A stretch of 64,000 nucleotides of DNA from an uncultured Parabacteroides sp. (GCA_937894065.1 CALCST010000023.1:62001-126000), one strand, 5' to 3'; counted from the stretch's first letter, positions 1 to 8,546 are shown. Numbers and translations are program-made. Notes: a model not told the origin generated them from the letters alone.

Positions 1-1
1 A

Positions 2-415
2 ATTGGTTTGGCAGATGCTATTTTTGATATCGTAAGTTCAGGCAGTACTCTTGTCAGCAATCAACTGAAAGAAGTTGAAGTAGTGATGCAAAGCGAAGCT
101 CTTCTTATCGCTAATGAAAACTTGAGTGAAGATAAACTTGCAGTGCTGGAAGAGCTATTGTTCCGTTTTGAATCTATTCAGATGGCAGAAGGAAAGAAAT
201 ATGTACTTCTGAATGCTCCAAAGGAAAAACTTAATGACATTATTGAGGTTTTGCCAGGAATGAAGAGCCCGACCGTAACACCTTTGGCAAATGGCGAATG
301 GGTTTCTGTTCAGACTGTTATTGCCGAGAAATATTTCTGGGAAATAATTGGTAAACTTAAGAACCTTGGTGCTGAAGGAATTCTGGTGTTGCCGATTGAG
401 AAAATGATATTGTAA
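2..415 (+). CDS. hisG: ATP phosphoribosyltransferase, C-terminal part (gene cut by window edge)
   Basis: First enzyme of histidine synthesis, joining ATP and PRPP to give phosphoribosyl-ATP in the cytoplasm. The frame is already open at the window edge, and the true start lies upstream. The visible part begins with the conserved stretch IGLADAIFDIVSSGSTL, which lies in the PRPP-binding part of the catalytic domain. The last 70 or so residues resemble the C-terminal regulatory domain of long-form HisG, which binds histidine for feedback inhibition, so this is probably the long form that works without HisZ. hisD, hisC and hisB follow on the same strand after a 98-bp gap. The call is firm because both sequence and context agree. 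Confidence 0.93.
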   Translation: MGLADAIFDIVSSGSTLVSNQLKEVEVVMQSEALLIANENLSEDKLAVLEELLFRFESIQMAEGKKYVLLNAPKEKLNDIIEVLPGMKSPTVTPLANGEWVSVQTVIAEKYFWEIIGKLKNLGAEGILVLPIEKMIL

Positions 416-513
416 TAATTGTATTTTGCAGACTGGCTAAATTATTCATAATATATATATGATACGGAATAATGGAGTTTGCAGAATTTGACGAATTGAA
501 ATAGAATATAATT

Positions 514-1794
514 ATGGAAATAATCAGATATCCGTCGCAGGAAGAATGGGCTTCGATAGCAAAGCGTCCTACTCTGGATGTGACATCTCTTTTCGATACA
601 GTTCGTTCAGTGTTGGATGATGTCCGGAATAATGGAGATGATGCAGTGCGACGTTATGAAGAGAAATTTGATAAAGTATTGCTTTCGGAACTCGTGGTTT
701 CTGAATCGGAAAAGGAAGAAGCTTATGGCTTGGTTGATGAATCATTGAAAAATGCCATTTGCCTTGCTCATAAGAATATTGAAACATTTCATGCCTCACA
801 ACGATTTACAGGTCGTAAGATTGAGACAACTTCCGGAGTTACATGTTGGCAAAAAGCTGTTGCTATAGAAAAAGTAGGGCTTTATGTTCCCGGTGGAACT
901 GCTCCATTATTTTCAACCGTTCTTATGCTTGCAGTTCCAGCCAAAATAGCCGGTTGCAAGGAAATAGTTTTATGTACTCCTCCGGGAAAAGACGGGAAAG
1001 TCAATCCTGCAATTCTCTATGCAGCAAAAGTTGCAGGCGTAAGTAAAGTTTGTAAAATTGGAGGAATACAGGCTGTAGCAGCAATGGCTTACGGAACAGA
1101 ATCTGTTCCAAAGGTGTATAAGATATTTGGTCCGGGAAACCAATATGTTACAGCTGCCAAACAACTTGTCAGTCTGAAAGATGTGGCAATCGATATGCCG
1201 GCAGGACCATCTGAAGTTGCTGTAATAGCAGATGCTTCTGCTAATCCGGAATTTATTGCAGCAGATTTCCTTTCACAGGCGGAGCATGGAAAAGACAGTC
1301 AGGCTATTCTGGTGACTGTTGATGAGGCGTTGATTCAGCCGGTATGTGATGCCATCAAATCACAGCTTTCTGTCCTTCCACGTGCAGAGATAACAGCTCA
1401 GGCTTTGACAAACAGCCGTATTATCCTGATGAAAGATAAGAATGAAGTGATGGATTTTATAAACTATTACGCTCCTGAGCATCTTATAATCCAAACAAAA
1501 GATTATGCGAAACTTGCTGAAAAGGTGGAAAATGCAGGAAGTGTTTTTATGGGACCATTCACACCGGAAAGCGCAGGTGATTATGCTTCTGGAACGAATC
1601 ATACATTGCCGACAAATGGTTACGCTCATGCTTATAGCGGTGTCAATTTGGATAGTTTTATAAAGAAGATAACTTTCCAGGAAATAACAGCTGAAGGTAT
1701 ATCAAAATTGGGACCGACAATCCAAATTATGGCAGAGAACGAACAGTTAGAAGCTCACAGGAATGCAGTAACAGTTAGATTGAAAACATTATGA
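514..1794 (+). CDS. hisD: Histidinol dehydrogenase
   Basis: Catalyses the last two steps of histidine synthesis, the NAD- and zinc-dependent oxidation of L-histidinol to L-histidine. The 426 residues match the usual length. Visible family features include GLYVPGGTAPLFSTVLM near residue 127, the segment KIFGPGNQYVTAAKQ, the DMPAGPSEV motif and a late SAGDYASGTNHTLPT stretch. The ATG at 514 fits the family N-terminus. The stop overlaps the hisC start in an ATGA arrangement, which points to translational coupling. It is part of a hisG-hisD-hisC-hisB unit. Confidence 0.97.
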   Translation: MEIIRYPSQEEWASIAKRPTLDVTSLFDTVRSVLDDVRNNGDDAVRRYEEKFDKVLLSELVVSESEKEEAYGLVDESLKNAICLAHKNIETFHASQRFTGRKIETTSGVTCWQKAVAIEKVGLYVPGGTAPLFSTVLMLAVPAKIAGCKEIVLCTPPGKDGKVNPAILYAAKVAGVSKVCKIGGIQAVAAMAYGTESVPKVYKIFGPGNQYVTAAKQLVSLKDVAIDMPAGPSEVAVIADASANPEFIAADFLSQAEHGKDSQAILVTVDEALIQPVCDAIKSQLSVLPRAEITAQALTNSRIILMKDKNEVMDFINYYAPEHLIIQTKDYAKLAEKVENAGSVFMGPFTPESAGDYASGTNHTLPTNGYAHAYSGVNLDSFIKKITFQEITAEGISKLGPTIQIMAENEQLEAHRNAVTVRLKTL

Positions 1795-2834
1795 AAGGGA
1801 ACGAATCATTTGATATAAATGCTCTTGTCAGACCAAATATAAGAGCGATGAAGCCTTATTCTTCAGCTCGTGATGAATTTCATGGCTCGGCTTCTGTGTT
1901 TTTGGATGCCAATGAGAATCCATATAATGCTCCATATAACCGTTATCCGGACCCGATGCAATGGGAGTTGAAAAGACGGATATCAGAAATCAAGGGCATT
2001 GATGTTTATAATATCTTTTTGGGAAACGGAAGTGATGAACCGATTGATTTGCTTATCCGCGCTTTCTGTGAGCCGGGAAAAGATAAAATAATCACTCCGG
2101 ATCCGACTTACGGAATGTATCAGGTCGCTGCTGATATTAATAATGTGGAATGCGTGAAAGTTCCGTTAAAAGAAGACTTTTCTTTGGACGTTGAGCAGAT
2201 AAAAAACAATATATCGGATGAGGTGAAACTTATTTATTTGTGCTCGCCGAATAATCCGACAGGAAATAGTTTGAATAGGGACGATATTTATGACATCATC
2301 AACTCATTCCATGGAATAGTGGTAATTGACGAAGCTTATATAGATTTTTCTTCACAATCTTCATTCTTGGGTGAGTTGGACAAATATCCTAATGTTGTTG
2401 TTCTTCAAACTCTATCAAAGGCTTGGGGCGCTGCTGCAATCAGATTGGGAATGGCTTTTGCTTCTCAGGATATAATATCTGTGCTCAATAAAATAAAATA
2501 TCCTTACAATGTAAATCTTCTTACTCAGGAAAAAGCTTTGGAAATATTGGATGTGGAAAGAATGGAATCCCAGCGTGAGATGATTATGCAGGAAAGAGAG
2601 CGTATGATCAAGAATCTGCAGTCAATACCTATTGTAAGAAAAATATATCCGACTGATGCCAACTTTGTATTGGTAAAAGTTGATGATGCTAATATAACAT
2701 ATAACAAGCTGGTTGAAGATGGTATAATTGTCCGTAACAGAAATAAAGTATCCTTGTGTAATGGCTGCTTGCGTATAACAATAGGAACTGAAACGGAGAA
2801 TATGTTGTTGGTTTCGGCATTAAAGAGAATGTAA
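1791..2834 (+). CDS. hisC: Histidinol-phosphate aminotransferase
   Basis: PLP-dependent fold-type I aminotransferase that converts imidazole acetol phosphate to L-histidinol phosphate using glutamate. The 347 residues contain the expected landmarks: FLDANENPYN near the N-terminus, FLGNGSDEPIDLL, CSPNNPTGN, the VIDEAYIDF strand, and TLSKAWGAAAIRLG. The lysine in that last motif is the expected PLP-binding residue. The start ATG shares bases with the hisD stop, and hisB begins three bases after the stop, so the three genes are almost certainly cotranscribed. Confidence 0.96.
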   Translation: MKGNESFDINALVRPNIRAMKPYSSARDEFHGSASVFLDANENPYNAPYNRYPDPMQWELKRRISEIKGIDVYNIFLGNGSDEPIDLLIRAFCEPGKDKIITPDPTYGMYQVAADINNVECVKVPLKEDFSLDVEQIKNNISDEVKLIYLCSPNNPTGNSLNRDDIYDIINSFHGIVVIDEAYIDFSSQSSFLGELDKYPNVVVLQTLSKAWGAAAIRLGMAFASQDIISVLNKIKYPYNVNLLTQEKALEILDVERMESQREMIMQERERMIKNLQSIPIVRKIYPTDANFVLVKVDDANITYNKLVEDGIIVRNRNKVSLCNGCLRITIGTETENMLLVSALKRM

Positions 2835-2836
2835 CT

Positions 2837-3967
2837 ATGAAGAAGAAAGCATTGTTTATCGACCGTGATGGAACGCTTGTTATTGAACCGCCGGTAGATT
2901 ATCAGTTGGACAGCCTCGAAAAGCTGGAGTTCTATCCAAAGGTTATTCGTAATCTTTATTTTATCCGTGAACGATTGGATTTCGAGTTTGTTATGGTTAC
3001 TAACCAGGATGGATTGGGAACAGATTCTTTTCCTGAAGAAACATTCTGGCCGGCTCATAACAAAATGCTCAAGACTTTCGAAGGTGAAGGCATAACATTT
3101 GATGACATACTAATTGACCGTTCATTCCCGGAAGAACATTCTCCAAACAGAAAACCAGGAACCGGAATGCTCAAGCAATATATGAACGGTGATTATGATT
3201 TGTCTGCCTCTTTTGTGATTGGAGACAGACTTACAGATATGCAATTGGCAGCAAATCTGGGAGCAAAAGGAATATGGCTTACTGACGATGATGAAGTTTC
3301 CAAATCTCTGTTGGCTCAGCATCCGGAAATTTCTCCTGTTCTTATTACTAAAGATTGGGACAGAGTGTCTGAATATCTTTTTGCAGGTGAAAGAACGGCA
3401 AAAGTTAAGAGAACAACAAAGGAAACAGATATTGACGTTTATGTAAACCTTGATGGTAAAGGCAAGACCGATATATCCACTGGCTTAGGTTTCTTTGACC
3501 ATATGCTGGAGCAAATTGGCAAGCATTCAGGAATAGACCTTTCCATTAATGTAAAAGGCGATTTGAATGTGGACGAACATCATACAATTGAAGATACTGC
3601 TCTAGCTTTGGGCGAAGCTATATATAAAGCTTTGGGCGAGAAACGAGGAATTGAGCGATATGGATATTCTTTGCCGATGGACGACTGTTTGTGCAGTGTA
3701 GCTTTGGATTTCGGCGGTCGTCCATGGCTGGTTTGGGATGCTGAATTTAAACGTGAGAAAATCGGAGATATGCCGACTGAAATGTTTCTTCATTTCTTTA
3801 AGAGCTTTAGTGACTCTGCACGGATGAATCTTAACATCAAAGCTGAGGGACAGAATGAGCATCATAAGATTGAAGGAATCTTCAAGGCTTTGGCACGCTC
3901 TATAAAGATGGCGGTCAAACGTGATATATATAATTATCAGTTGCCTAGTACTAAAGGTGTAATTTAA
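2837..3967 (+). CDS. hisB: Bifunctional histidinol-phosphatase / imidazoleglycerol-phosphate dehydratase
   Basis: Two-domain enzyme of histidine synthesis, 376 residues. The N-terminal half (about residues 1-170) is a HAD-type histidinol-phosphate phosphatase with the nucleophile motif FIDRDGTLV at residues 7-15. The C-terminal half (about residues 185-376) is the imidazoleglycerol-phosphate dehydratase, with the metal-binding motifs GFFDHMLEQIGKHSG and DEHHTIEDTALALGEA. The fused form is known from enterobacteria and is common in Bacteroidales. It follows hisC directly. No further his gene lies downstream in the window; hisH, hisA and hisF must be elsewhere. Confidence 0.96.
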   Translation: MKKKALFIDRDGTLVIEPPVDYQLDSLEKLEFYPKVIRNLYFIRERLDFEFVMVTNQDGLGTDSFPEETFWPAHNKMLKTFEGEGITFDDILIDRSFPEEHSPNRKPGTGMLKQYMNGDYDLSASFVIGDRLTDMQLAANLGAKGIWLTDDDEVSKSLLAQHPEISPVLITKDWDRVSEYLFAGERTAKVKRTTKETDIDVYVNLDGKGKTDISTGLGFFDHMLEQIGKHSGIDLSINVKGDLNVDEHHTIEDTALALGEAIYKALGEKRGIERYGYSLPMDDCLCSVALDFGGRPWLVWDAEFKREKIGDMPTEMFLHFFKSFSDSARMNLNIKAEGQNEHHKIEGIFKALARSIKMAVKRDIYNYQLPSTKGVI

Positions 3968-4016
3968 TCTTTTATACCAATATGCAGTGTTTTTCTTCTA
4001 TGTGATTTTTTATTTC

Positions 4017-4024
4017 TATCTTTG
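4017..4024 (+). promoter_or_regulatory. Bacteroides-type -7 promoter box for the small lipoprotein gene
   Basis: TATCTTTG matches the Bacteroidales TAnnTTTG consensus and lies about 50 bp upstream of the ATG at 4074. No convincing TTTG -33 box was found at 19-21 bp spacing; a T-rich stretch lies at about 3990-3994. Confidence 0.55.
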
Positions 4025-4073
4025 TGTTTAGTATAGATTTATCTAAACATTAATATTCACTTATAATAGATAG

Positions 4074-4463
4074 ATGAAAAAAATTATAATTGCAGCTGTG
4101 TCATTTATCATGATGTTTTCGGCTTGTGATAAAATGACTACTGAACTGGAAGGAAAATGGCAATTGAAGCAAATCGAATCTGAAGGTTCGTTTACAACGG
4201 TCGATACTGTTTGGTATAACTTTCAGACATCATTGTTTATGTATCAGATATATGACGCCTCAAAGGGAACTTACCCAAATATGTATGGTTTCAATTATTT
4301 TGAGAAAGAAGGAGAAGTTCGACTGGAGCTTAGTTATAACGAAGATTTCCTGAAACGAACTGACTGGACTTCAAATATCAGAACATTCAAGATTGAGAAA
4401 GTTTCCGGAAAGGAACTTATATTGAGCAGCGACGGTAAAAAATATTATTTTGACAAATTCTGA
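4074..4463 (+). CDS. Small lipoprotein with lipocalin-like fold (predicted)
   Basis: A 129-residue exported protein. It starts with a short signal peptide ending in a lipobox (FSAC, Cys18), so it is probably a lipidated envelope protein. The mature part begins TTELEGKWQLKQIES, which resembles the opening strand of the lipocalin-like domains common in Bacteroidales lipoproteins, followed by alternating beta-strand-like segments. Substrate and role are unknown. It has its own promoter and is followed by an intrinsic terminator, so it looks monocistronic between the his genes and the paaK unit. Confidence 0.6.
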   Translation: MKKIIIAAVSFIMMFSACDKMTTELEGKWQLKQIESEGSFTTVDTVWYNFQTSLFMYQIYDASKGTYPNMYGFNYFEKEGEVRLELSYNEDFLKRTDWTSNIRTFKIEKVSGKELILSSDGKKYYFDKF

Positions 4464-4495
4464 TAACAGAATATTTTATTGTGTTTAATCAAACT

Positions 4496-4541
4496 GATTG
4501 TCCGATGGAAAGATTCAATTATTCTATCGGACAATCTATCC
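4496..4541 (+). terminator. Intrinsic terminator after the small lipoprotein gene
   Basis: GATTGTCCGATGGAA at 4496-4510 pairs with TTCTATCGGACAATC at 4522-4536. This is a 15-bp stem with one G-U pair and an 11-nt loop. A modest A/T-rich tail follows. The hairpin overlaps an upstream TTG that would otherwise extend the paaK frame, which argues against that start. Confidence 0.7.
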
Positions 4542-4560
4542 CATAAATTTTTATACTATT

Positions 4561-5859
4561 ATGTATTGGCAAAAAGACATCGAAACAATGAGTAGGGAGC
4601 AATTGTCGGAATTGCAACTGAAAAGATTAAAAGAAACAGTCAAGCATGCAATTAACTCTCCTTTTTATAAAGAAGTTTTTGAGCGTGAAGGACTGACTCC
4701 AGATGATATACAGACATTGGACGATTTAAAGAAAATACCTTTTACAACTAAAGATGATTTACGTAGTCACTATCCATACGGAATGGCTGCCATTCCTTTG
4801 CAGAAATGTGTGAGAATACATTCTTCCAGTGGAACAACAGGCAATCCTACCGTAGTGCTTCATTCTGCTAAAGATTTGGATGAATGGGCAAATCAGGTGG
4901 CACGTTGTATGTATATGGTTGGAATACGCGATACTGATATTTTCCAAAACACTTCAGGATACGGAATGTTTACCGGTGGTTTAGGTTTCCAGTATGGAGC
5001 TGAGAAACTTGGAGCACTTACAGTGCCTGCTGCTGCCGGAAACTCAAAACGACAGATTAAGTTTATTACTGATTTCGGAACAACTTGCCTACATATAATA
5101 CCAAGCTATGCAACACGTCTGGCTGAGGTTATGCAGGAAATGGGAATTGACCCGCGCAAAGACACAAAGCTTCGTGTTGTTTGTATTGGTGCAGAGCCTC
5201 ATTCTGAGGAGCAGCGTCGTCGTATCGAACAGCTTTTAGGTGTCAAGGCATATAATTGTTTTGGAATGTCGGAGATGAATGGTCCTGGTGTAGCCTTTGA
5301 ATGTCAGGAGCAGAACGGACTTCATATTTGGGAAGATAATGTCATTGTTGAGATTGTTGACCCAGTAACCTTGGAACCGGTTCCAGAAGGAGAAGTTGGA
5401 GAATTGGTGCTGACAACCATCAACCGTGAGGCAATGCCTTTGCTCAGATATAGAACAAGAGACCTCACTTGTATTTTACCTGGCGATTGCCCTTGTGGAC
5501 GTACTCATAAACGACTTGCTCGATTCAAAGGAAGAAGTGACGATATGATTATTCTTAAGGGTGTAAATCTGTTCCCGATTCAGATTGAAAAGATTCTTAT
5601 GCAATTCAAGGAATTGGGTAGCAATTACTTGATTTCAATTGAAACGGTAGAGAATAACGACGAAATGTTGATAGAAGTTGAACTCAGTGATTTGTTTACT
5701 GACGATTATTCTGCTCTTCAGCGCTTGACTAAAGAAGTTACACGCCAGTTGAAGGATGAACTTTTACTTACTCCAAAGCTTAAACTCGTAGGAAAAGGCA
5801 CTTTGCCTGTTCAGGACGGAAAGGCTGTCCGAGTTAAGGATTTGAGAAAATTATGCTGA
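4561..5859 (+). CDS. paaK: Phenylacetate-CoA ligase (PaaK family)
   Basis: Adenylate-forming enzyme that activates phenylacetate or a related aryl acid to its CoA thioester. The 432 residues show the AMP-binding loop SSSGTTGNPTVV near residue 88, the segment NCFGMSEMNGPGVAFEC, and the late motif FKGRSDDMIILKGVNLFP. The ATG at 4561 was chosen because the protein then begins MYWQKDIETMSREQL, the normal family start; the longer TTG start lies in a terminator hairpin. In gut Bacteroidota, PaaK homologues usually accompany indolepyruvate ferredoxin oxidoreductase and reversibly handle aryl-acid CoA esters from aromatic amino acids. Those oxidoreductase genes are not in this window. Confidence 0.9.
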   Translation: MYWQKDIETMSREQLSELQLKRLKETVKHAINSPFYKEVFEREGLTPDDIQTLDDLKKIPFTTKDDLRSHYPYGMAAIPLQKCVRIHSSSGTTGNPTVVLHSAKDLDEWANQVARCMYMVGIRDTDIFQNTSGYGMFTGGLGFQYGAEKLGALTVPAAAGNSKRQIKFITDFGTTCLHIIPSYATRLAEVMQEMGIDPRKDTKLRVVCIGAEPHSEEQRRRIEQLLGVKAYNCFGMSEMNGPGVAFECQEQNGLHIWEDNVIVEIVDPVTLEPVPEGEVGELVLTTINREAMPLLRYRTRDLTCILPGDCPCGRTHKRLARFKGRSDDMIILKGVNLFPIQIEKILMQFKELGSNYLISIETVENNDEMLIEVELSDLFTDDYSALQRLTKEVTRQLKDELLLTPKLKLVGKGTLPVQDGKAVRVKDLRKLC

Positions 5860-5889
5860 TAATTATTCACCAATTAAATAGTATTAAGT

Positions 5890-6315
5890 ATGACAGTAAA
5901 CCAAATATCCATTTTCCTGGAAAATAAATACGGGAAATTGTGCGAAATTCTAGAGCTACTTTCTGCAGCCAATATTCGAATAATAGCGGCAACTGTCGCT
6001 GATACTTCAGAATATGGAATATTGCGTATTATTGTAAGTGATCCGGAACGTGCCTACGAAGTGCTGAAGAATAACAATGTCAGTGCAAATCTTACAGACG
6101 TTTTGGCTATTGCAACTGATTCAAATGCAAGCAGCTTTGCACAAACTTTATCATATTTCACAAAAGCAGGTGTCAGCATCGAGTATATGTATTGTTTCTC
6201 ATTGAATGGAAAGTCAATTCTTATTCTTAGAACAAACAACAGAAATGCAGCCCGCGAAGTTATCCGCCGTCAGAATATTGAATATATTCATGAAGCTGAT
6301 TTGCTGAATATGTAA
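5890..6315 (+). CDS. Double ACT-domain protein
   Basis: A 141-residue protein made of two ACT domains, about residues 1-70 and 72-141, with no catalytic domain. It begins with QISIFLENKYGKLCEILELL, a typical ACT strand-helix pair, and the second half repeats the pattern (FAQTLSYFTKAGVSIEYMY). ACT domains bind small ligands, usually amino acids. The gene is 30 bp downstream of paaK on the same strand, so it is likely to sense an aromatic amino acid or aryl acid and modulate that pathway. That role is inference from context. Confidence 0.82.
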   Translation: MTVNQISIFLENKYGKLCEILELLSAANIRIIAATVADTSEYGILRIIVSDPERAYEVLKNNNVSANLTDVLAIATDSNASSFAQTLSYFTKAGVSIEYMYCFSLNGKSILILRTNNRNAAREVIRRQNIEYIHEADLLNM

Positions 6316-6344
6316 TTCTTTAATAAATATAATATAGAAGATAT

Positions 6345-6740
6345 ATGCAGTTGATAAATACGGAGCTTCTTGATTTAGTTACCAGTAAGGCAAAGGAATC
6401 GCCTCGTTTGAGAATGAATCATAATTTCCATGAATCACTGGATGCAAAAGCCCAGCGATTGTTGAATGCTATGGAACCGGGAACAATTCTCCCAATCCAT
6501 CGTCATCAAGAAACCGCAGAAACATACATTCTACTTCGGGGAAAAGTAAAAGTTATTTTCTATAATGAACAGAAAGAAGTAACAGAAGCAGCGGTTCTTG
6601 ATCCTAAAACAGGAAATTATGGTATTCATATCCCGAAAGGTCAGTGGCATACATTGGAAGTTTTAGAAAGTGGTTCTATGATTTTCGAGGTGAAAGACGG
6701 GCCATATAAACCGTTTGCCCCTGAAGATGTGCTTCAATAA
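6345..6740 (+). CDS. WbuC-type cupin protein
   Basis: A 131-residue single-cupin protein. Metal-ligand motifs are visible: PIHRHQETAETYILLRGKVKV (His, His and Glu of cupin motif 1) and the later HIPKGQWHTLEV (His of motif 2). It resembles the WbuC family, small cupins of unknown activity often found in polysaccharide clusters. Here it is the last gene of the paaK-ACT unit, 29 bp after the ACT gene and followed by a very strong terminator. A role as a sugar or aromatic-metabolite isomerase is possible but not supported by direct evidence. Confidence 0.75.
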   Translation: MQLINTELLDLVTSKAKESPRLRMNHNFHESLDAKAQRLLNAMEPGTILPIHRHQETAETYILLRGKVKVIFYNEQKEVTEAAVLDPKTGNYGIHIPKGQWHTLEVLESGSMIFEVKDGPYKPFAPEDVLQ

Positions 6741-6784
6741 AATATTGGATAATCTAAGGATTTTTCCCGAATGAATATTGTATC

Positions 6785-6851
6785 AAAAAAGGTCGGCAGC
6801 TTTTTTCAGAAACACTACTATATTTTCTGAAAAAGTTGCCGGCCTTTTTTT
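6785..6851 (+). terminator. Strong intrinsic terminator of the paaK-ACT-cupin unit
   Basis: An A-run, then GGTCGGCAGCTTTTTT and CAGAAA, pairs with TTTCTG, AAAAAG and TTGCCGGCC followed by a T-run. The stem has about 21 pairs with one bulge. The A-run and T-run on either side would let it work in both directions. Confidence 0.9.
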
Positions 6852-7141
6852 ACAAACATCGCAGTCTTAATTTTGTAATGTCTATTTTTATTGTCTTCTG
6901 CAGAGTATTTTTACTTTTGCAAGCTTCACATCTTTTATATGTCTGTGATTATTAGATAAATCCTGTGATTTTAGAAAATCTTTTAACATCCCATAATTTG
7001 CCATTCTGTCTTAAGATTTTGAATATGATATATTGATATACATGGCTATTTTATATATAGCTGTAATCAAATAATCGGTTAAATCAAGTTAAATCCGGAG
7101 AAAAATATATGTTTTACAACATAGATATTAAAAATCTTATA
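6852..7141. other. AT-rich spacer without recognised gene
   Basis: No ORF with coding character was seen on either strand. It separates the cupin terminator from the next promoter at about 7142. Confidence 0.5.
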
Positions 7142-7149
7142 TATCTTTG
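7142..7149 (+). promoter_or_regulatory. -7 box of the small-ORF transcription unit
   Basis: TATCTTTG is an exact TAnnTTTG match. Transcription would start near 7155, about 95 nt before the 51-codon ORF. No clear -33 TTTG is present at the usual spacing. Confidence 0.6.
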
Positions 7150-7197
7150 CATCGTATTTAAGGCAGAAAAGATAAGTTTAGGTTAATTATTAATTAT

Positions 7198-7231
7198 TTC
7201 CCTGGTGAGGGAAATCCCCTTTGCCTGGGAA
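7198..7231 (+). promoter_or_regulatory. Hairpin in the leader of the small ORF
   Basis: TTCCC at 7198-7202 pairs with GGGAA at 7227-7231. An inner stem AGGG (7208-7211) pairs with CCCT, closed by a short A-rich loop. The structure ends 18 nt before the ATG at 7250, so it is well placed to affect translation. The regulatory role is inferred. Confidence 0.5.
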
Positions 7232-7249
7232 TTCTAAAACAGAAAAATT

Positions 7250-7405
7250 ATGTTAGTGGAAAATGAAAAGGATATGCGAACATTGGCAATGTTGCGCTAT
7301 CAGGCAGAACGTTATCAAGCTATGGGAAAAGGTTCTATGTGCCAGTTGTTGAACGCCGAAATCCGTCGTTTGACAAGACAACAGCTTAATTCAGTAAAGA
7401 ACTGA
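7250..7405 (+). CDS. 51-residue protein in its own structured transcript (unrecognised)
   Basis: A small ORF, ATG to TGA, encoding 51 residues. The predicted protein is helical, rich in Arg, Gln, Met and Leu, and basic towards the C-terminus (LNAEIRRLTRQQLNSVKN), with no signal peptide or membrane segment. Codon use looks like that of the neighbouring genes. The ORF lies between a leader hairpin (7198-7231), a second long hairpin (7461-7493) and an intrinsic terminator (7506-7541), with a Bacteroides promoter box upstream. That arrangement supports a real gene. I do not recognise the family; it could be a nucleic-acid or ribosome-binding small protein, but nothing proves this. Confidence 0.65.
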   Translation: MLVENEKDMRTLAMLRYQAERYQAMGKGSMCQLLNAEIRRLTRQQLNSVKN

Positions 7406-7460
7406 TTAGCTGTTGATTTTTAGATTATTAAATTGAAGATGTATTAGAAAAGAAGTAATA

Positions 7461-7493
7461 TCTCTTACCACCGTTAAACGGTATGGTGAGAGA
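7461..7493 (+). ncRNA. Long hairpin downstream of the small ORF
   Basis: TCTCTTACCA at 7461-7470 pairs with TGGTGAGAGA at 7484-7493. A two-base bulge and an inner CCGT/ACGG stem with a TAA loop follow. No T-run follows directly, so it is not itself the terminator, which begins 13 nt later. It may stabilise the mRNA 3' end or form a structured RNA. Confidence 0.6.
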
Positions 7494-7505
7494 TGATGAT
7501 GGAGG

Positions 7506-7541
7506 GACTTTCAGCGAGGTTTTACGCGGAAGGTCTTTTTT
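7506..7541 (+). terminator. Intrinsic terminator of the small-ORF transcript
   Basis: GACTTTC at 7506-7512 pairs with GGAAGGTC at 7528-7535, with an inner GCG/CGC stem and an A/T-rich loop. A run of six Ts follows, then more Ts. This bounds a transcript of about 385 nt. Confidence 0.8.
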
Positions 7542-7622
7542 GTTTTTATATGTTACCAAAACATTACTAATAATATATCTGTTATTAATTACAGAATAGA
7601 ATTTTTGAAAACTATATATATT

Positions 7623-8546
7623 ATGAATAAACTTTTGATGTTGCTAGTAATAGGACTTAGCGCTTGTACAGCAAATAATAACAAAGAAGAGAGTGTGAAA
7701 GCTTGCAAAACAGAAATCAGTAATTTATCAGACAGTGTATTAATTCGTAAGGCTTATGATGGTTTTACGTGGGCAACTTTATCAGGTGCAGGAATAAAGC
7801 TCAGAGCACAATCCAATCAGGAAATAAGGCTTATGATTGATCCTTCAATACCCGGAGTAGTTATGGTAAGAAACGGTGATACTAGTCCGCGAATGCTTAT
7901 CCAGATTTTTGACTTACCAAATAACGATATTAATGATGTAATAAATTCTTTATCTAAATCAGAAAATTGGGATGAAAGTCAGACTTGTAAATTCAAAGAA
8001 GTTAAATCAGGAAGAAAAGGTGTGAAAAGATTCGTATTAGTTCCTGATGGAAACTATGCCTTGGAAATTGACAATCAGATGAAAACGGAACCAGTTCCAG
8101 CAACTTGCAACGACTGGGGCGTTGGAAATAGCGGAATGAGATATTTTGAGATTTACGATAACAAACCTGATAAAGCTGTTTTTATGGAAATAGGTCAGGA
8201 TGCACCATTGTTTGATGAGAATAGTATTGAATTGACAGAGCTTTCTCATGACGATATCTCAAGTAAATCAAAAGACATTCTGTATAATATGAGTGGTATT
8301 GTTTGTATTGGCCACGAAGTGCGCTCCTTTAAGCCAGATGGTTCAAATGAAGAATATTGGCTTATAGACAAAACAGGAGAACTAAGTCAGAAATACGATA
8401 GTTTGACAGGTGGAGTGAAAAACGGAAAACCGGTGCGCGCAATGTTGAAATTGGAATATAACGGAGTTTGGGATGACGGTTTTGCTGCCGAATATCCAGG
8501 TGTATATTTTGTAAGAGAAATAGTTGAACTCGGAGAAAGTAAGTAA
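7623..8546 (+). CDS. Lipoprotein of unknown function
   Basis: A 307-residue exported protein. The ATG at 7623 gives a clean lipoprotein signal peptide, MNKLLMLLVIGLSAC, with Cys15 in the lipobox; a TTG 18 bp upstream is less likely. The mature part has Asp/Asn-rich surface-like sequence and no motif I can name. Two tryptophan-containing segments (near CNDWGVGNSGMRYFEIYD, and SNEEYWLIDKTG) might be domain cores. It probably sits in the outer or inner membrane facing the periplasm. It stands alone between the small-ORF unit and a secreted hydrolase. Confidence 0.6.
   Translation: MNKLLMLLVIGLSACTANNNKEESVKACKTEISNLSDSVLIRKAYDGFTWATLSGAGIKLRAQSNQEIRLMIDPSIPGVVMVRNGDTSPRMLIQIFDLPNNDINDVINSLSKSENWDESQTCKFKEVKSGRKGVKRFVLVPDGNYALEIDNQMKTEPVPATCNDWGVGNSGMRYFEIYDNKPDKAVFMEIGQDAPLFDENSIELTELSHDDISSKSKDILYNMSGIVCIGHEVRSFKPDGSNEEYWLIDKTGELSQKYDSLTGGVKNGKPVRAMLKLEYNGVWDDGFAAEYPGVYFVREIVELGESK

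Noticed and set aside
2525..3058. 177-residue minus-strand ORF opposite hisC/hisB
   Set aside because: It is an antisense shadow of two well-supported genes and has no recognisable domain.
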